A stretch of 34,454 nt of DNA. Source: Candidatus Anoxychlamydiales bacterium. GTDB taxonomy: Bacteria; Chlamydiota; Chlamydiia; Chlamydiales; SM23-39. Both the position numbers and the translations under genes were made by a program. The notes under the pieces are model-generated. The model did no database searches and was not told the DNA's origin. It saw nothing but the letters and a program-made list of their open reading frames with translations. This document shows, piece by piece, positions 25,427 through 33,309 of this stretch (position 1 is its first letter; each line of letters opens with the position of its first letter). Where the stretch lies: positions 1-34,454 of the forward strand of contig JAAKFI010000014.1 in the NCBI GenBank assembly GCA_011065125.1. The letters are read 5' to 3'.

Positions 25427-26304
25427 AACATTTAGAAAAATTAGAAAATAAAAGCATATTTATTTTAAGAGAAGCATATGCTTGTTTTAGTAACTTGGCC
25501 ATGCTTTGGTCTGTGGGTAAAGATTCAACTGTATTAGTACATTTAGCTAGAAAAGCTTTTTTAGGGCATGTCCCATTTCCTTTAGTTCATATAGACACAA
25601 ATTTTAAAGTACCTGAAATGATTAAATATAGAGATGAATTAGCTATTAAATGGAAATTAAATATGGTTTACGGGATGAATGAAGAAGCTATAAAAAATAA
25701 AAATACTTATCCGGATGGTAAATTAAGTCGTATTGAATGTTGTAAGAATTTAAAGACATTTGCTTTAAAAAAGACATTAGATGGGACTGGTATTAGATAT
25801 AAAATGAATCATGAAAAGAAGAAATATGAAAAAGAAGAAAAACCAGAGCCTTATACTGGATTGATTCTTGGAATTCGAGCAGATGAAGAAGGGAGCAGAT
25901 CGAAAGAAAGATATTTTTCTCCAAGAGGATTGGATAACGATTGGAATATAGCTCAACAGCCTCCCGAGTTTTGGGATCAATATAATACAGAGTTTCCACC
26001 AAAAACACATGTAAGAATCCATCCATTACTTGATTGGACAGAATTAAATATTTGGGAATATATTCAAAAAGAAAATATTCCAGTTGTGAGTCTTTATTTT
26101 AATCAAGGAAAGAATAAAAGATATAGATCCCTTGGTTGTGCACCATGTACTTATCCAATAGATTCTTCTGCAAAGGATACTCAAGATATTATTGACGAGT
26201 TAAAGACGGGGAAACTATCTAATATTGCAGAAAGATCGGGAAGAGCGCAAGACAAAGAGGATGGAGGGGGATTAGAAACTTTAAGAAAAGATGGATATAT
26301 GTAA
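25423..26304 (+). CDS. cysD: Sulfate adenylyltransferase subunit 2
   Basis: The 293-residue PP-loop ATP pyrophosphatase domain has W-S-V-G-K-D-S-T-V-L-V-H-L-A-R-K-A-F near residues 27-44, VHIDTNFKVPEM, LILGIRADEEGSRSKERYFS, HVRIHPLLDWTELNIWEYI and R-Y-R-S-L-G-C-A-P-C-T. The end SGRAQDKEDGGGLETLRKDGYM is almost the family consensus. With CysN it makes adenosine 5'-phosphosulfate (APS) from ATP and sulfate, driven by GTP. It is coupled to the permease gene upstream by an ATGA overlap and is followed by cysN after 21 bases. Length is close to the usual ~300. It appears fully intact. Confidence 0.96.
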   Translation: MKHLEKLENKSIFILREAYACFSNLAMLWSVGKDSTVLVHLARKAFLGHVPFPLVHIDTNFKVPEMIKYRDELAIKWKLNMVYGMNEEAIKNKNTYPDGKLSRIECCKNLKTFALKKTLDGTGIRYKMNHEKKKYEKEEKPEPYTGLILGIRADEEGSRSKERYFSPRGLDNDWNIAQQPPEFWDQYNTEFPPKTHVRIHPLLDWTELNIWEYIQKENIPVVSLYFNQGKNKRYRSLGCAPCTYPIDSSAKDTQDIIDELKTGKLSNIAERSGRAQDKEDGGGLETLRKDGYM

Positions 26305-26325
26305 TTTGACTTTAAAGAGAAAAAT

Positions 26326-27903
26326 ATGAGTGATAATTTAAATATTGTAATAGTAGGACATGTAGATCATGGTAAAAGCACAATTTTGGGAAGACTTTTG
26401 TATGATACTCAAGCACTGCCTCAAGGTAAATTAGAAAATATAAAAAAAAGATGTGAAATAAATAAAAAGGTTTTTGAATATGCTTTTCTTTTAGATGCCT
26501 TAAAAGAAGAACAATCTCAGGGCATAACTATTGATACGGCTAGATGTTTTTTTAAACATAAAGAAAAAAACTTTATGTTTTTAGATGCTCCTGGACATGT
26601 GGAATTTATTAAAAATATGGTCACAGGATCTTCTCAAGCGGATGCTGCTTTTTTAGTAATTGATGCAAAAGAAGGAATCAAAGAAAACTCAATAAGACAT
26701 GGATATCTTTTATCGATGTTAAATATCAAACAAGTTGTTGTAATTATTAATAAAATTGATTTGATAGATTATAATTATAAAGAGATTAAAACTCTAATAT
26801 CAAATACTAAAAAATTTTTAAATAAATTAGATATTAAACCAAAAGAATTTATCCCTTTAAGTGGTATAAAAGGTGATAATATAGTTTCTTTATCCCTAAA
26901 AACCCCTTGGTACAAAAAATCTTCATTATTAGAAGTATTATATAAATTTCAAAAAATAAAACCGGATGTTCACAAACCTTTTAGAATGTCAATTCAAGAT
27001 GTTTATAAATTTACATCTACTGAAGATAAAAGAATTATTGTTGGAACAATCCAAAGTGGAAAGATATGTGTAGGCGATGAACTTATTGTTTATCCTACAA
27101 AAAATATTTCAAAAGTTATTACTATTGAAAGATTTAATTCTAAAAACAATCTTAATGCCGAAGCAGGAGAATCAATTGGGATAACTTTAGATAAGCCAAT
27201 TTATATTACAAGAGGAAATATTTTTGCTAAAAAAAATGAAGAAAAAATTGAAGTATCTAATAGAGTCGAAGTGAAATTATTTTGGATGGGAAAAGAACCT
27301 CTTAGAACAAATAAAAAATATATAATTAAAATTGGGTCTGATAAAACGAGTGCAGAGATTGAAGAAATAAAAAATGTAATTGACATATCTACTTTAAAAC
27401 ATGAAAAAGCCTCTTTAGTTGAAAATAATAATGTTGCTAATTGTATTTTAAAATTAAATAAAAACATAGCATTTGATATATTAATGAAAACTGCTCAATT
27501 TGTAATTATTGATAATTATCAGATAATGGGTGGAGGAGTAATTACTAAAAATGCAAATAATCTTCAACAAGAAGATTCCTTAGTAAATATAAATTCTTTA
27601 ACTTTTAAAGATTTGAATCCTTGCATAATTTTATTAAGAGATAATGATGATAAATTCTTAAAAAGAATTTCTAATTTAATGATTGATTATTTCAAAGGAA
27701 AAAATATTTCTATAGAAATTAAAAATTTAGAAAAAAAGAATGCTTATATGATTATATTGCTTGATTCAACAAATGATTTTCAAGAAGTTAATTATGAATT
27801 TTATCAATTTAATTTAAATGAATATCACTCTAATAATATGAAAGATAATTTTGATAAAATATTTAAAAGAATTATTTATGATATTTATAAAAAATCAAAA
27901 TAA
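26326..27903 (+). CDS. cysN: Sulfate adenylyltransferase subunit 1 (CysN) with a P-loop-less C-terminal extension
   Basis: The 525-residue GTPase has G1 GHVDHGKST near residue 11, the [15 protein letters not shown] switch region, G3 DAPGH, G4 NKID, then the two EF-Tu-like beta-barrel domains up to about residue 410. The G1 form and the [14 protein letters not shown] stretch resemble bifunctional CysNC proteins, which continue into APS kinase. Here only about 110 residues follow. They have alternating strand/helix character ([18 protein letters not shown]), but no G-x-S-G-S-G-K-S loop or kinase motif. It is therefore an active GTPase partner of CysD whose tail may be a decayed kinase domain. 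Its 3' end overlaps the convergent APS kinase gene by 19 bases. Confidence 0.93.
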   Translation: MSDNLNIVIVGHVDHGKSTILGRLLYDTQALPQGKLENIKKRCEINKKVFEYAFLLDALKEEQSQGITIDTARCFFKHKEKNFMFLDAPGHVEFIKNMVTGSSQADAAFLVIDAKEGIKENSIRHGYLLSMLNIKQVVVIINKIDLIDYNYKEIKTLISNTKKFLNKLDIKPKEFIPLSGIKGDNIVSLSLKTPWYKKSSLLEVLYKFQKIKPDVHKPFRMSIQDVYKFTSTEDKRIIVGTIQSGKICVGDELIVYPTKNISKVITIERFNSKNNLNAEAGESIGITLDKPIYITRGNIFAKKNEEKIEVSNRVEVKLFWMGKEPLRTNKKYIIKIGSDKTSAEIEEIKNVIDISTLKHEKASLVENNNVANCILKLNKNIAFDILMKTAQFVIIDNYQIMGGGVITKNANNLQQEDSLVNINSLTFKDLNPCIILLRDNDDKFLKRISNLMIDYFKGKNISIEIKNLEKKNAYMIILLDSTNDFQEVNYEFYQFNLNEYHSNNMKDNFDKIFKRIIYDIYKKSK

Positions 27904-29423
27904 AAATTGTTTTTGGAAGATATAATTTTTTCTATGGATTTATATAATTCATCAACAATTTTTTGTAAATTATCAGTTCCATTAATAATAATTTCAGCAT
28001 TTTTGGGAATTTCATAAGGATCGGAAATTCCTGTAAAATTTTTAATTTTCCCATCTAAAGCAGCTTTATATAAACCTTTTACATCTCTTTTAGCACATAC
28101 TTCTAAAGGAGTATTTACAAAAACTTCAATATACTTACCATATTTAGATATAAGCTTTCTATTAGCTAATCTATCAACATCATATGGAGCAATATTAGCA
28201 CAAATGCAAATGCCTGAATTTTTTACGATTAAAGAAGCAACATATCCAATTCTTCTTACATTAATAGATCGGTCTTTTAGGGAAAAACCTAAATTTTGAG
28301 ATAAATATTTTCTAATAATATCCCCATCTAACAAAGTTATATCTTTGTCAAATTTATCTTGTTGTAAAAATTTTTCTTTTAAAGCTTTAGCAATTGTTGA
28401 TTTTCCTGAACCAGATAATCCTGTTAGATAAATACAATATCCAAAATCCTTTAGATATAATTTTTTAAGAACATTTTTTATGTTTTTATATGTATACCAA
28501 GAGGGTATTTGATCATTTTTGAAGAAAGTATATAAATTTTGTTCAACTTTCAGAAAACTCTCTAATCTTTTTTCATTGGAGTTTAATAAAAATGGTTTAA
28601 TTTTAAGGTGCTTTTCATATTTTTTTAAAAAATTAAAGTTATTAATAGAGTCGGTTACAAAATGTGAACATCCTAAATTTTTATCAATTAGAGCTTTTTG
28701 GAGTAAAGATCTTAATGAATTTTGAAAACGAATATCTAAATTTGATAGAATCAATTGTTCGTTTTTAAAATGCATTTTTAATTTATCGAAGCATCTGTTT
28801 ACCAAATGCTGATTATTTTCAATTTTTTTTGGATGATGTAATATTTTTGCATTAGGATCTATAGATTTAATTAATTTTTTTATATATTTTACAAAAAATT
28901 TTGTAAGAGGATTTCTTATATCACACCCAATTATTGGATAATTTTTATCATTTAAAATAAAATTTTTTCTAGTAAAATTTAAATAAAATTTTTCTTGATA
29001 TTGTGGAAATTTAGTTAGTTCTCCTCCAATGTAATACACATCTTTTTTTAATAATTTTACCTTTCTTAAATTTAATAATATTTCTTGATTGAAATTAGGT
29101 TTATAAATGTCTTCAATATCTATTTGGGCTACTTTATAATGTTCTTCATTTTTTAATATTAATTTTTTTGTATTTTTAAAAAGATCAATATCTTTTGAAT
29201 CAACTTCTAAACATATAGGCATAGGACAAAAAGTATTATCCTTTAATTTCATTGTATTTAATACACTTTTGTATTCATCATTATTTAGAAAGTTATTTAT
29301 AGGATAAAAAAGATTACTTAATAAAGATTCTACAATCTTTAATTGATTATTATTTAAACAATAAGAGGGTAATTTTGTTTCGTCAAATGTGTTAAACTTG
29401 ATATTTTGTGTAAATGTTTTCAA
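27885..29423 (-). CDS. cysC: Degenerate ATP sulfurylase domain fused to APS kinase
   Basis: The 512-residue protein makes PAPS. Its C-terminus (about 327-505) is a complete APS kinase: Walker [10 protein letters not shown] (335-343), [30 protein letters not shown] and [18 protein letters not shown], then [12 protein letters not shown]. The N-terminal ~325 residues align with ATP sulfurylase ([27 protein letters not shown]). However, Q-x-R-N-P-x-H-x-x-H reads [10 protein letters not shown], and G-R-D-H-A-G is lost. Sulfurylase activity is thus unlikely, and CysDN would supply APS. The start is a TTG at 29423; no in-frame ATG or GTG lies upstream before a stop, and the domain needs these residues. 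Confidence 0.9.
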   Translation of the reverse strand: MKTFTQNIKFNTFDETKLPSYCLNNNQLKIVESLLSNLFYPINNFLNNDEYKSVLNTMKLKDNTFCPMPICLEVDSKDIDLFKNTKKLILKNEEHYKVAQIDIEDIYKPNFNQEILLNLRKVKLLKKDVYYIGGELTKFPQYQEKFYLNFTRKNFILNDKNYPIIGCDIRNPLTKFFVKYIKKLIKSIDPNAKILHHPKKIENNQHLVNRCFDKLKMHFKNEQLILSNLDIRFQNSLRSLLQKALIDKNLGCSHFVTDSINNFNFLKKYEKHLKIKPFLLNSNEKRLESFLKVEQNLYTFFKNDQIPSWYTYKNIKNVLKKLYLKDFGYCIYLTGLSGSGKSTIAKALKEKFLQQDKFDKDITLLDGDIIRKYLSQNLGFSLKDRSINVRRIGYVASLIVKNSGICICANIAPYDVDRLANRKLISKYGKYIEVFVNTPLEVCAKRDVKGLYKAALDGKIKNFTGISDPYEIPKNAEIIINGTDNLQKIVDELYKSIEKIISSKNNFYFDFL

Positions 29424-29481
29424 TTTCTTAAAAATATATTTTTGGTGAATATATAAAATATATAATTTTTATATCAAAAAT

Positions 29482-29562
29482 GTCAACTTTGATAATGAGA
29501 TTGAAGATCTTTTTAATAGAGCATATGGAAATATTGCAGAGCAGCTTGGTTATAAGAATTAA
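29482..29562 (+). pseudogene. C-terminal remnant of a third sulfotransferase
   Basis: Translated from 29482 this stretch reads V-N, then FDNEIEDLFNRAYGNIAEQL, then G-Y-K-N and a TAA at 29560. It lines up with the C-terminus of sulfotransferase 1 (FDEKINNLFYEAFGDITEML, G-Y-K, stop) and more loosely with sulfotransferase 2. The frame is closed by a TGA at 29446, no start codon or upstream domain is present, and the upstream sequence is occupied by the opposite-strand APS kinase gene. It is best read as the surviving 3' end of a paralogue removed by deletion, marking a former right edge of the cassette. Conservation of some 24 residues including the stop suggests the loss is recent. Confidence 0.75.
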
Positions 29563-29611
29563 TTTTATACTTTTTTAATTTCTTGAAAAAATGAAATCAG
29601 ATCTATATCAT

Positions 29612-29643
29612 AATATGACTAATTTGATCATATTAGTCATATT
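29612..29643. promoter_or_regulatory. 32-bp near-perfect palindrome, possible operator or RNA hairpin
   Basis: The arms AATATGACTAAT (29612-29623) and ATTAGTCATATT (29632-29643) are exact complements. The centre T-TGATCA-T is palindromic except for one T/T pair. The palindrome ends one base before the ATG at 29645. It could be a dimeric-regulator operator or a hairpin that hides the start. If translation began at the in-frame ATG 29591 it would lie inside the coding region. Confidence 0.5.
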
Positions 29644-29644
29644 T

Positions 29645-31072
29645 ATGAGTATTGCAAGAATAGATAGCCTAGAAAACTTCATAGTCAAAGAACTTATTGA
29701 ACAACCTTTGGAAGTGAAAAAAGTTAAAAATTTAAAAACAAAAATTGCTGCCGTTGCTATATCTTTTTTTGCAAAACTACCGTTCGTAAATGTGAATTTT
29801 AAATTTGCTCAAAATAACATTTTTTTAGGGTCAATTTTTTCAATAAGCAATGTTATAGGTTATTGGGCTTTAGGATCTAAATCTTCTCTTCATCTCATAG
29901 AGGAGCATTTTGAATTTAATGAATCTAAAACATCTAATATTTTCCATGATAGAACATCAAAAATTATAAAAGGTGCAATAATTGCAAAGTCAATTTTTTT
30001 TGGACTTTCTTCAAGATCATTAAACGCCTATATAGCTTATAAATATAATAACAATAATTTGTTTTACCCTTTGGTGATTTTTTTATGCGATTCTTCATTT
30101 ACAATTTATTCACTTAAATTATCATTTGAAAAATTATTTAGGAAAAAAGGAAATGGAATAGAAAAAAAAATAAAATTAATAAAAAAAGATATTGTTACAT
30201 CAGTAGAAGATAAAAAATCACAAGTTACATCGTTATCTAAAGAAGGGCAAACCACATTTTTTAAAGAGTTACAAGAAATTAAAAATAGTGAAGGAGGCAC
30301 AGAAAAAACAAAAAAATATTTAGAAAAAGTAACTTATGTAAAAAATATAAATGAAGAAGATACTAAAATAAAAAAATGTTTTAAACTTGCTCTATACATT
30401 CCTGGGTTACAATTAACAATTAGTAGAGTTTTATATTACGCGATTAGCTGTTTTTTTGGTGCTAAACTATTTTTTAAGGATAATATAATTCCATTTATCA
30501 TTTCATTTTTAGTTACATCATCAAATGCTTACCTAAATGGGATTTGGATAATGAGTTCCACTAAAAGTGTTTTAATGTCATTAAAAGATTTTTTCAATAG
30601 TTCTTATAAGCTAAGTATTTCAGAGCGGCTAAGGCCTACTTTGACCTTTTCTTTAAAAGCTTTAGCTTTTTTAATTTCTATATTCTCTGGGGCTCCTTTT
30701 GCTCAAGTAATGCAAGATTCAATGAAAGGATCATTTAGTATTTATATTCAAATAACACTTTCAATAGCTATAGCTCTTTTAGTATCTAAAGCTATGTTTT
30801 CAATAATTGATGAAATAGTAAAATTTATAGTTTTAAGAAAAGGGAGCTTTGAAGAAAAAAATATTCTTTTATTAAATAATGAAATGCAAAGATTAATAAA
30901 TGTTTTAGAAAAAAGCACTTTTTTAGAATTTGCTAAATTTTTAAATATAATATCAGAGACTCAACTAAAGGCTATTTTAGATAAATATAAAGTAAATAGC
31001 CAAATGTTAAAAGAGTACATAGAAAAAATGAGCCCTAAAGAAGAAGAACGTTCATTAATAGAAGCTGTTTAA
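29645..31072 (+). CDS. Multi-pass membrane protein of unknown function
   Basis: I do not recognise this 475-residue protein (493 if it starts at ATG 29591). From the N-terminus it has about four hydrophobic segments: K-I-A-A-V-A-I-S-F-F-A, F-L-G-S-I-F-S-I-S-N-V-I-G-Y-W, G-A-I-I-A-K-S-I-F-F-G-L and F-Y-P-L-V-I-F-L-C. A lysine/glutamate-rich hydrophilic stretch of about 90 residues follows, then four or so further hydrophobic segments and a hydrophilic helical tail. The two membrane halves look related: S-N-...-W-...-S-x-K-S-x-L occurs after the second segment of each. The start at 29645 is chosen because a long palindrome ends just before it, but neither start has a clear ribosome site. Its stop overlaps that of rpoN, which converges. 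Confidence 0.68.
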   Translation: MSIARIDSLENFIVKELIEQPLEVKKVKNLKTKIAAVAISFFAKLPFVNVNFKFAQNNIFLGSIFSISNVIGYWALGSKSSLHLIEEHFEFNESKTSNIFHDRTSKIIKGAIIAKSIFFGLSSRSLNAYIAYKYNNNNLFYPLVIFLCDSSFTIYSLKLSFEKLFRKKGNGIEKKIKLIKKDIVTSVEDKKSQVTSLSKEGQTTFFKELQEIKNSEGGTEKTKKYLEKVTYVKNINEEDTKIKKCFKLALYIPGLQLTISRVLYYAISCFFGAKLFFKDNIIPFIISFLVTSSNAYLNGIWIMSSTKSVLMSLKDFFNSSYKLSISERLRPTLTFSLKALAFLISIFSGAPFAQVMQDSMKGSFSIYIQITLSIAIALLVSKAMFSIIDEIVKFIVLRKGSFEEKNILLLNNEMQRLINVLEKSTFLEFAKFLNIISETQLKAILDKYKVNSQMLKEYIEKMSPKEEERSLIEAV

Positions 31073-32343
31073 ATCTTTCTTTTATAAGAAGAGGAAATAT
31101 ATAACTCTTTTCTATATTTATTAATTGTTCTCCTGCTCAAAGAAAAACCTTTTTCTTTTATTTTTTTTAATAATTCAAGATCACTAAAGGGCTTTGATTT
31201 ATCTTCAGTTTCAATTATTGATTTTAAAAGAAATAAGACATCATTTTTTAAAATATTTTCATCCTTTACAAAAGGCTTTGGAAAAAAAGCTTTTAATAGA
31301 AAAAATCCATTGGGAGTTAGTATATATTTATTTTTAATAGCTCTAGAAACAGTGGATCTATGGAGATTTAAATCTTTGGCAACATTTTCTAAATTAAGGG
31401 CTTTTAAATTTTTATTATTTTTTAAAAATTCCATTTGATTTTTTATTATATAAAAAGACAGACCCAAAAGAGTTTTTCTTCTATTAATAATACTTTTCTG
31501 AAGATGTTTAGCATTTTTTATATAATTTTTGCTTAAATTTTTTAAATTTTTATATTTTTTATTTATTTTGATATAAGCAATTTCATCATCATTTATTTCA
31601 ACTACCCAGTTTTTATTTTCTTTTTTTATAATAATGTCTGGATATATTTGATTAATTTGTTCTAAATTTGAAAAACAATCTTTTCTTGGACTAAAGGAAT
31701 ATTTTTTAAAAAGAATAGATATTATTTTTTTTAACTCACTTTTTTTTATTTTTAAATTTTTCTCAATGGTTTTTATTCTATTATTCAAAAGATCATCAAA
31801 ATGATTTTCTATTATTTTATATTCAATTTTTTGTGGATCTTGAATTTGAATTAAAAGAGATTCTTTTAAATCTTTAGCGGCAATACCAATAGGATCAAAG
31901 GTTTTAATAATTTTTAAAACAGTTGCGATTTTTCTTTTTGTTACATTTAATGTTTTTGCAATTTCATTAATTGATTCATTAAAAAAACCATTTTCATCTA
32001 AATTTCCAATGATATTTTTTGAAATTAATAAATCAATTTTATCTTTAAAAATTAGTCCTGCTTGATTTAATAAAAGATCATAGATAGATAATTTTTTTTC
32101 AAAAGAGGATAAAAAATTTATATTTCTATGTTTTTTAGGATAAAAAAGATCAATTATAGGATTTTCTTCTATTTCTTTTTGAATATATTCTTTTAATTCA
32201 AGAGTAGGGAGCTCTAAAATCTTTAAAGACTTTTGAAGTAATAAACTTAAAACGAGTTTATTTTTCATCTCGATATTTAAATTTGTGCAAATTTCTTTAT
32301 CCATAACTTCAAAATTTTTAAAATAGATCCTAAAATAAGCCAT
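31069..32343 (-). CDS. rpoN: RNA polymerase sigma-54 factor
   Basis: The 424-residue protein carries the sigma-54 layout. Region I is leucine/glutamine-rich (L-V-L-S-L-L-L-Q-K-S-L-K-I-L-E-L, about 30-45), followed by L-E-L-K-E-Y-I-Q-K-E-I-E-E-N-P. The core-binding region includes N-L-D-E-N-G-F-F and T-F-D-P-I-G-I-A-A-K-D-L. A helix-turn-helix N-L-H-R-S-T-V-S-R-A-I lies near 340, and the RpoN box S-R-R-T-I-N-K-Y-R-K is near 403-412. It directs polymerase to -24/-12 promoters and needs an AAA+ activator, none of which is encoded here. It is shorter than the usual ~480, as chlamydial RpoN is. An ATG at 32304 is an alternative start nearer to region I. Confidence 0.93.
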   Translation of the reverse strand: MAYFRIYFKNFEVMDKEICTNLNIEMKNKLVLSLLLQKSLKILELPTLELKEYIQKEIEENPIIDLFYPKKHRNINFLSSFEKKLSIYDLLLNQAGLIFKDKIDLLISKNIIGNLDENGFFNESINEIAKTLNVTKRKIATVLKIIKTFDPIGIAAKDLKESLLIQIQDPQKIEYKIIENHFDDLLNNRIKTIEKNLKIKKSELKKIISILFKKYSFSPRKDCFSNLEQINQIYPDIIIKKENKNWVVEINDDEIAYIKINKKYKNLKNLSKNYIKNAKHLQKSIINRRKTLLGLSFYIIKNQMEFLKNNKNLKALNLENVAKDLNLHRSTVSRAIKNKYILTPNGFFLLKAFFPKPFVKDENILKNDVLFLLKSIIETEDKSKPFSDLELLKKIKEKGFSLSRRTINKYRKELYISSSYKRKI

Positions 32344-32382
32344 ATCATATACTTTATTAATAAAAAAGTTTTTGTTTTAAAA

Positions 32383-33309
32383 ATGAAAAAGGCATACATA
32401 TTCTGTAGCAAGGGTTTAGGGGATAGTTTAATATTTGCATTGCTTGCAAATAACTTAAAAAGAAATAATTATGAACCTATTTTGTTTCATAATTTTCTAG
32501 ATGAAATAAATGATTTATTTGATTTTGAAATAAAAAAATATCCTAAAGAAGATGAAATTGAAGATTTGCTGGACTTATCTTCTTTAATTATTATCAATTC
32601 CGATAGTCAAAATATAAATCAAAAAGTTTTAAAAACAGCAAAAGATAAACACAATGATAAGTTGTTTGAACTTCATCCATCTACTTGTAAGGGGAATAAG
32701 GGTTTTATTGGGGATCATAAATTTAACATAAATAAAACAATGTTAGATAACTTAATTGATTTTTGTCATAAAAAATTAAAGTTAAACAATTTAGTCAAAG
32801 ATAATGGTCTTAAAAATTTTGAAGATTTAATTTATAGAAAATATAAAAAAAGGGTAATAATACACCCCTCCAGTTCAGATATTAATAAAAATTGGCCTGA
32901 AAAAAAATATATAAAATTAATAAAAAAATTAGAAAAAAAAGATTTTGAACCAAAAATTATATTAAAAAATGATGAAATAAATAATTTTTCAATATTGAAA
33001 AACTATGCACTTAAATTTAATAATCTATTAGAAATGTCTAAATATATATATGAATCTGGTTTTATGATAGGTAATGATTCAGGGATTGGTCATTTAGCAT
33101 CAAATTTAAAGATACCAACACTAATAATTTTTTCATCAAGAAGAAAAAAGGATTTTTGGAGATGTGATTTTTATAAAAATGAAATAGTTTATCCCTATCC
33201 AATTTTAAATATCAAAGGATTAAGACTTAGAGATAAATATTGGTATAAAACAATTTATACCTCAAAAGTTTTTAATAAGTTTATAAATTTAACCAAAGAT
33301 TTTTTATGA
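32383..33309 (+). CDS. GT9 (heptosyltransferase-like) glycosyltransferase, tandem copy 1
   Basis: The 308-residue protein has the GT9 layout. An N-terminal glycine loop S-K-G-L-G-D-S-L-I-F-A (9-19) is followed by VIIHPSSSDINKNWPEKKY (158-176), where heptosyltransferases have HPGA...KxWP...Y. The diagnostic donor motif MIGNDSGIGHLASNLKIPT is at about 228-246. GT9 members transfer heptose, from ADP- or GDP-linked donors, or related sugars. With GDP-heptose genes in the window a heptose donor is plausible but not shown. The next gene overlaps by four bases (ATGA) and is a paralogue. It is divergent from rpoN across 39 bases, so the two may share a control region. Confidence 0.82.
   Translation: MKKAYIFCSKGLGDSLIFALLANNLKRNNYEPILFHNFLDEINDLFDFEIKKYPKEDEIEDLLDLSSLIIINSDSQNINQKVLKTAKDKHNDKLFELHPSTCKGNKGFIGDHKFNINKTMLDNLIDFCHKKLKLNNLVKDNGLKNFEDLIYRKYKKRVIIHPSSSDINKNWPEKKYIKLIKKLEKKDFEPKIILKNDEINNFSILKNYALKFNNLLEMSKYIYESGFMIGNDSGIGHLASNLKIPTLIIFSSRRKKDFWRCDFYKNEIVYPYPILNIKGLRLRDKYWYKTIYTSKVFNKFINLTKDFL

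Noticed and set aside
25777-26026. Two minus-strand frames opposite cysD
   Set aside because: cysD is intact and conserved across the whole stretch; these are frame shadows.
22154-29423. Interpreting the Cys genes as ordinary assimilatory sulfate reduction
   Set aside because: No PAPS or sulfite reductase is present, and two sulfotransferases are embedded in the set, so PAPS use for sulfation is the simpler reading.
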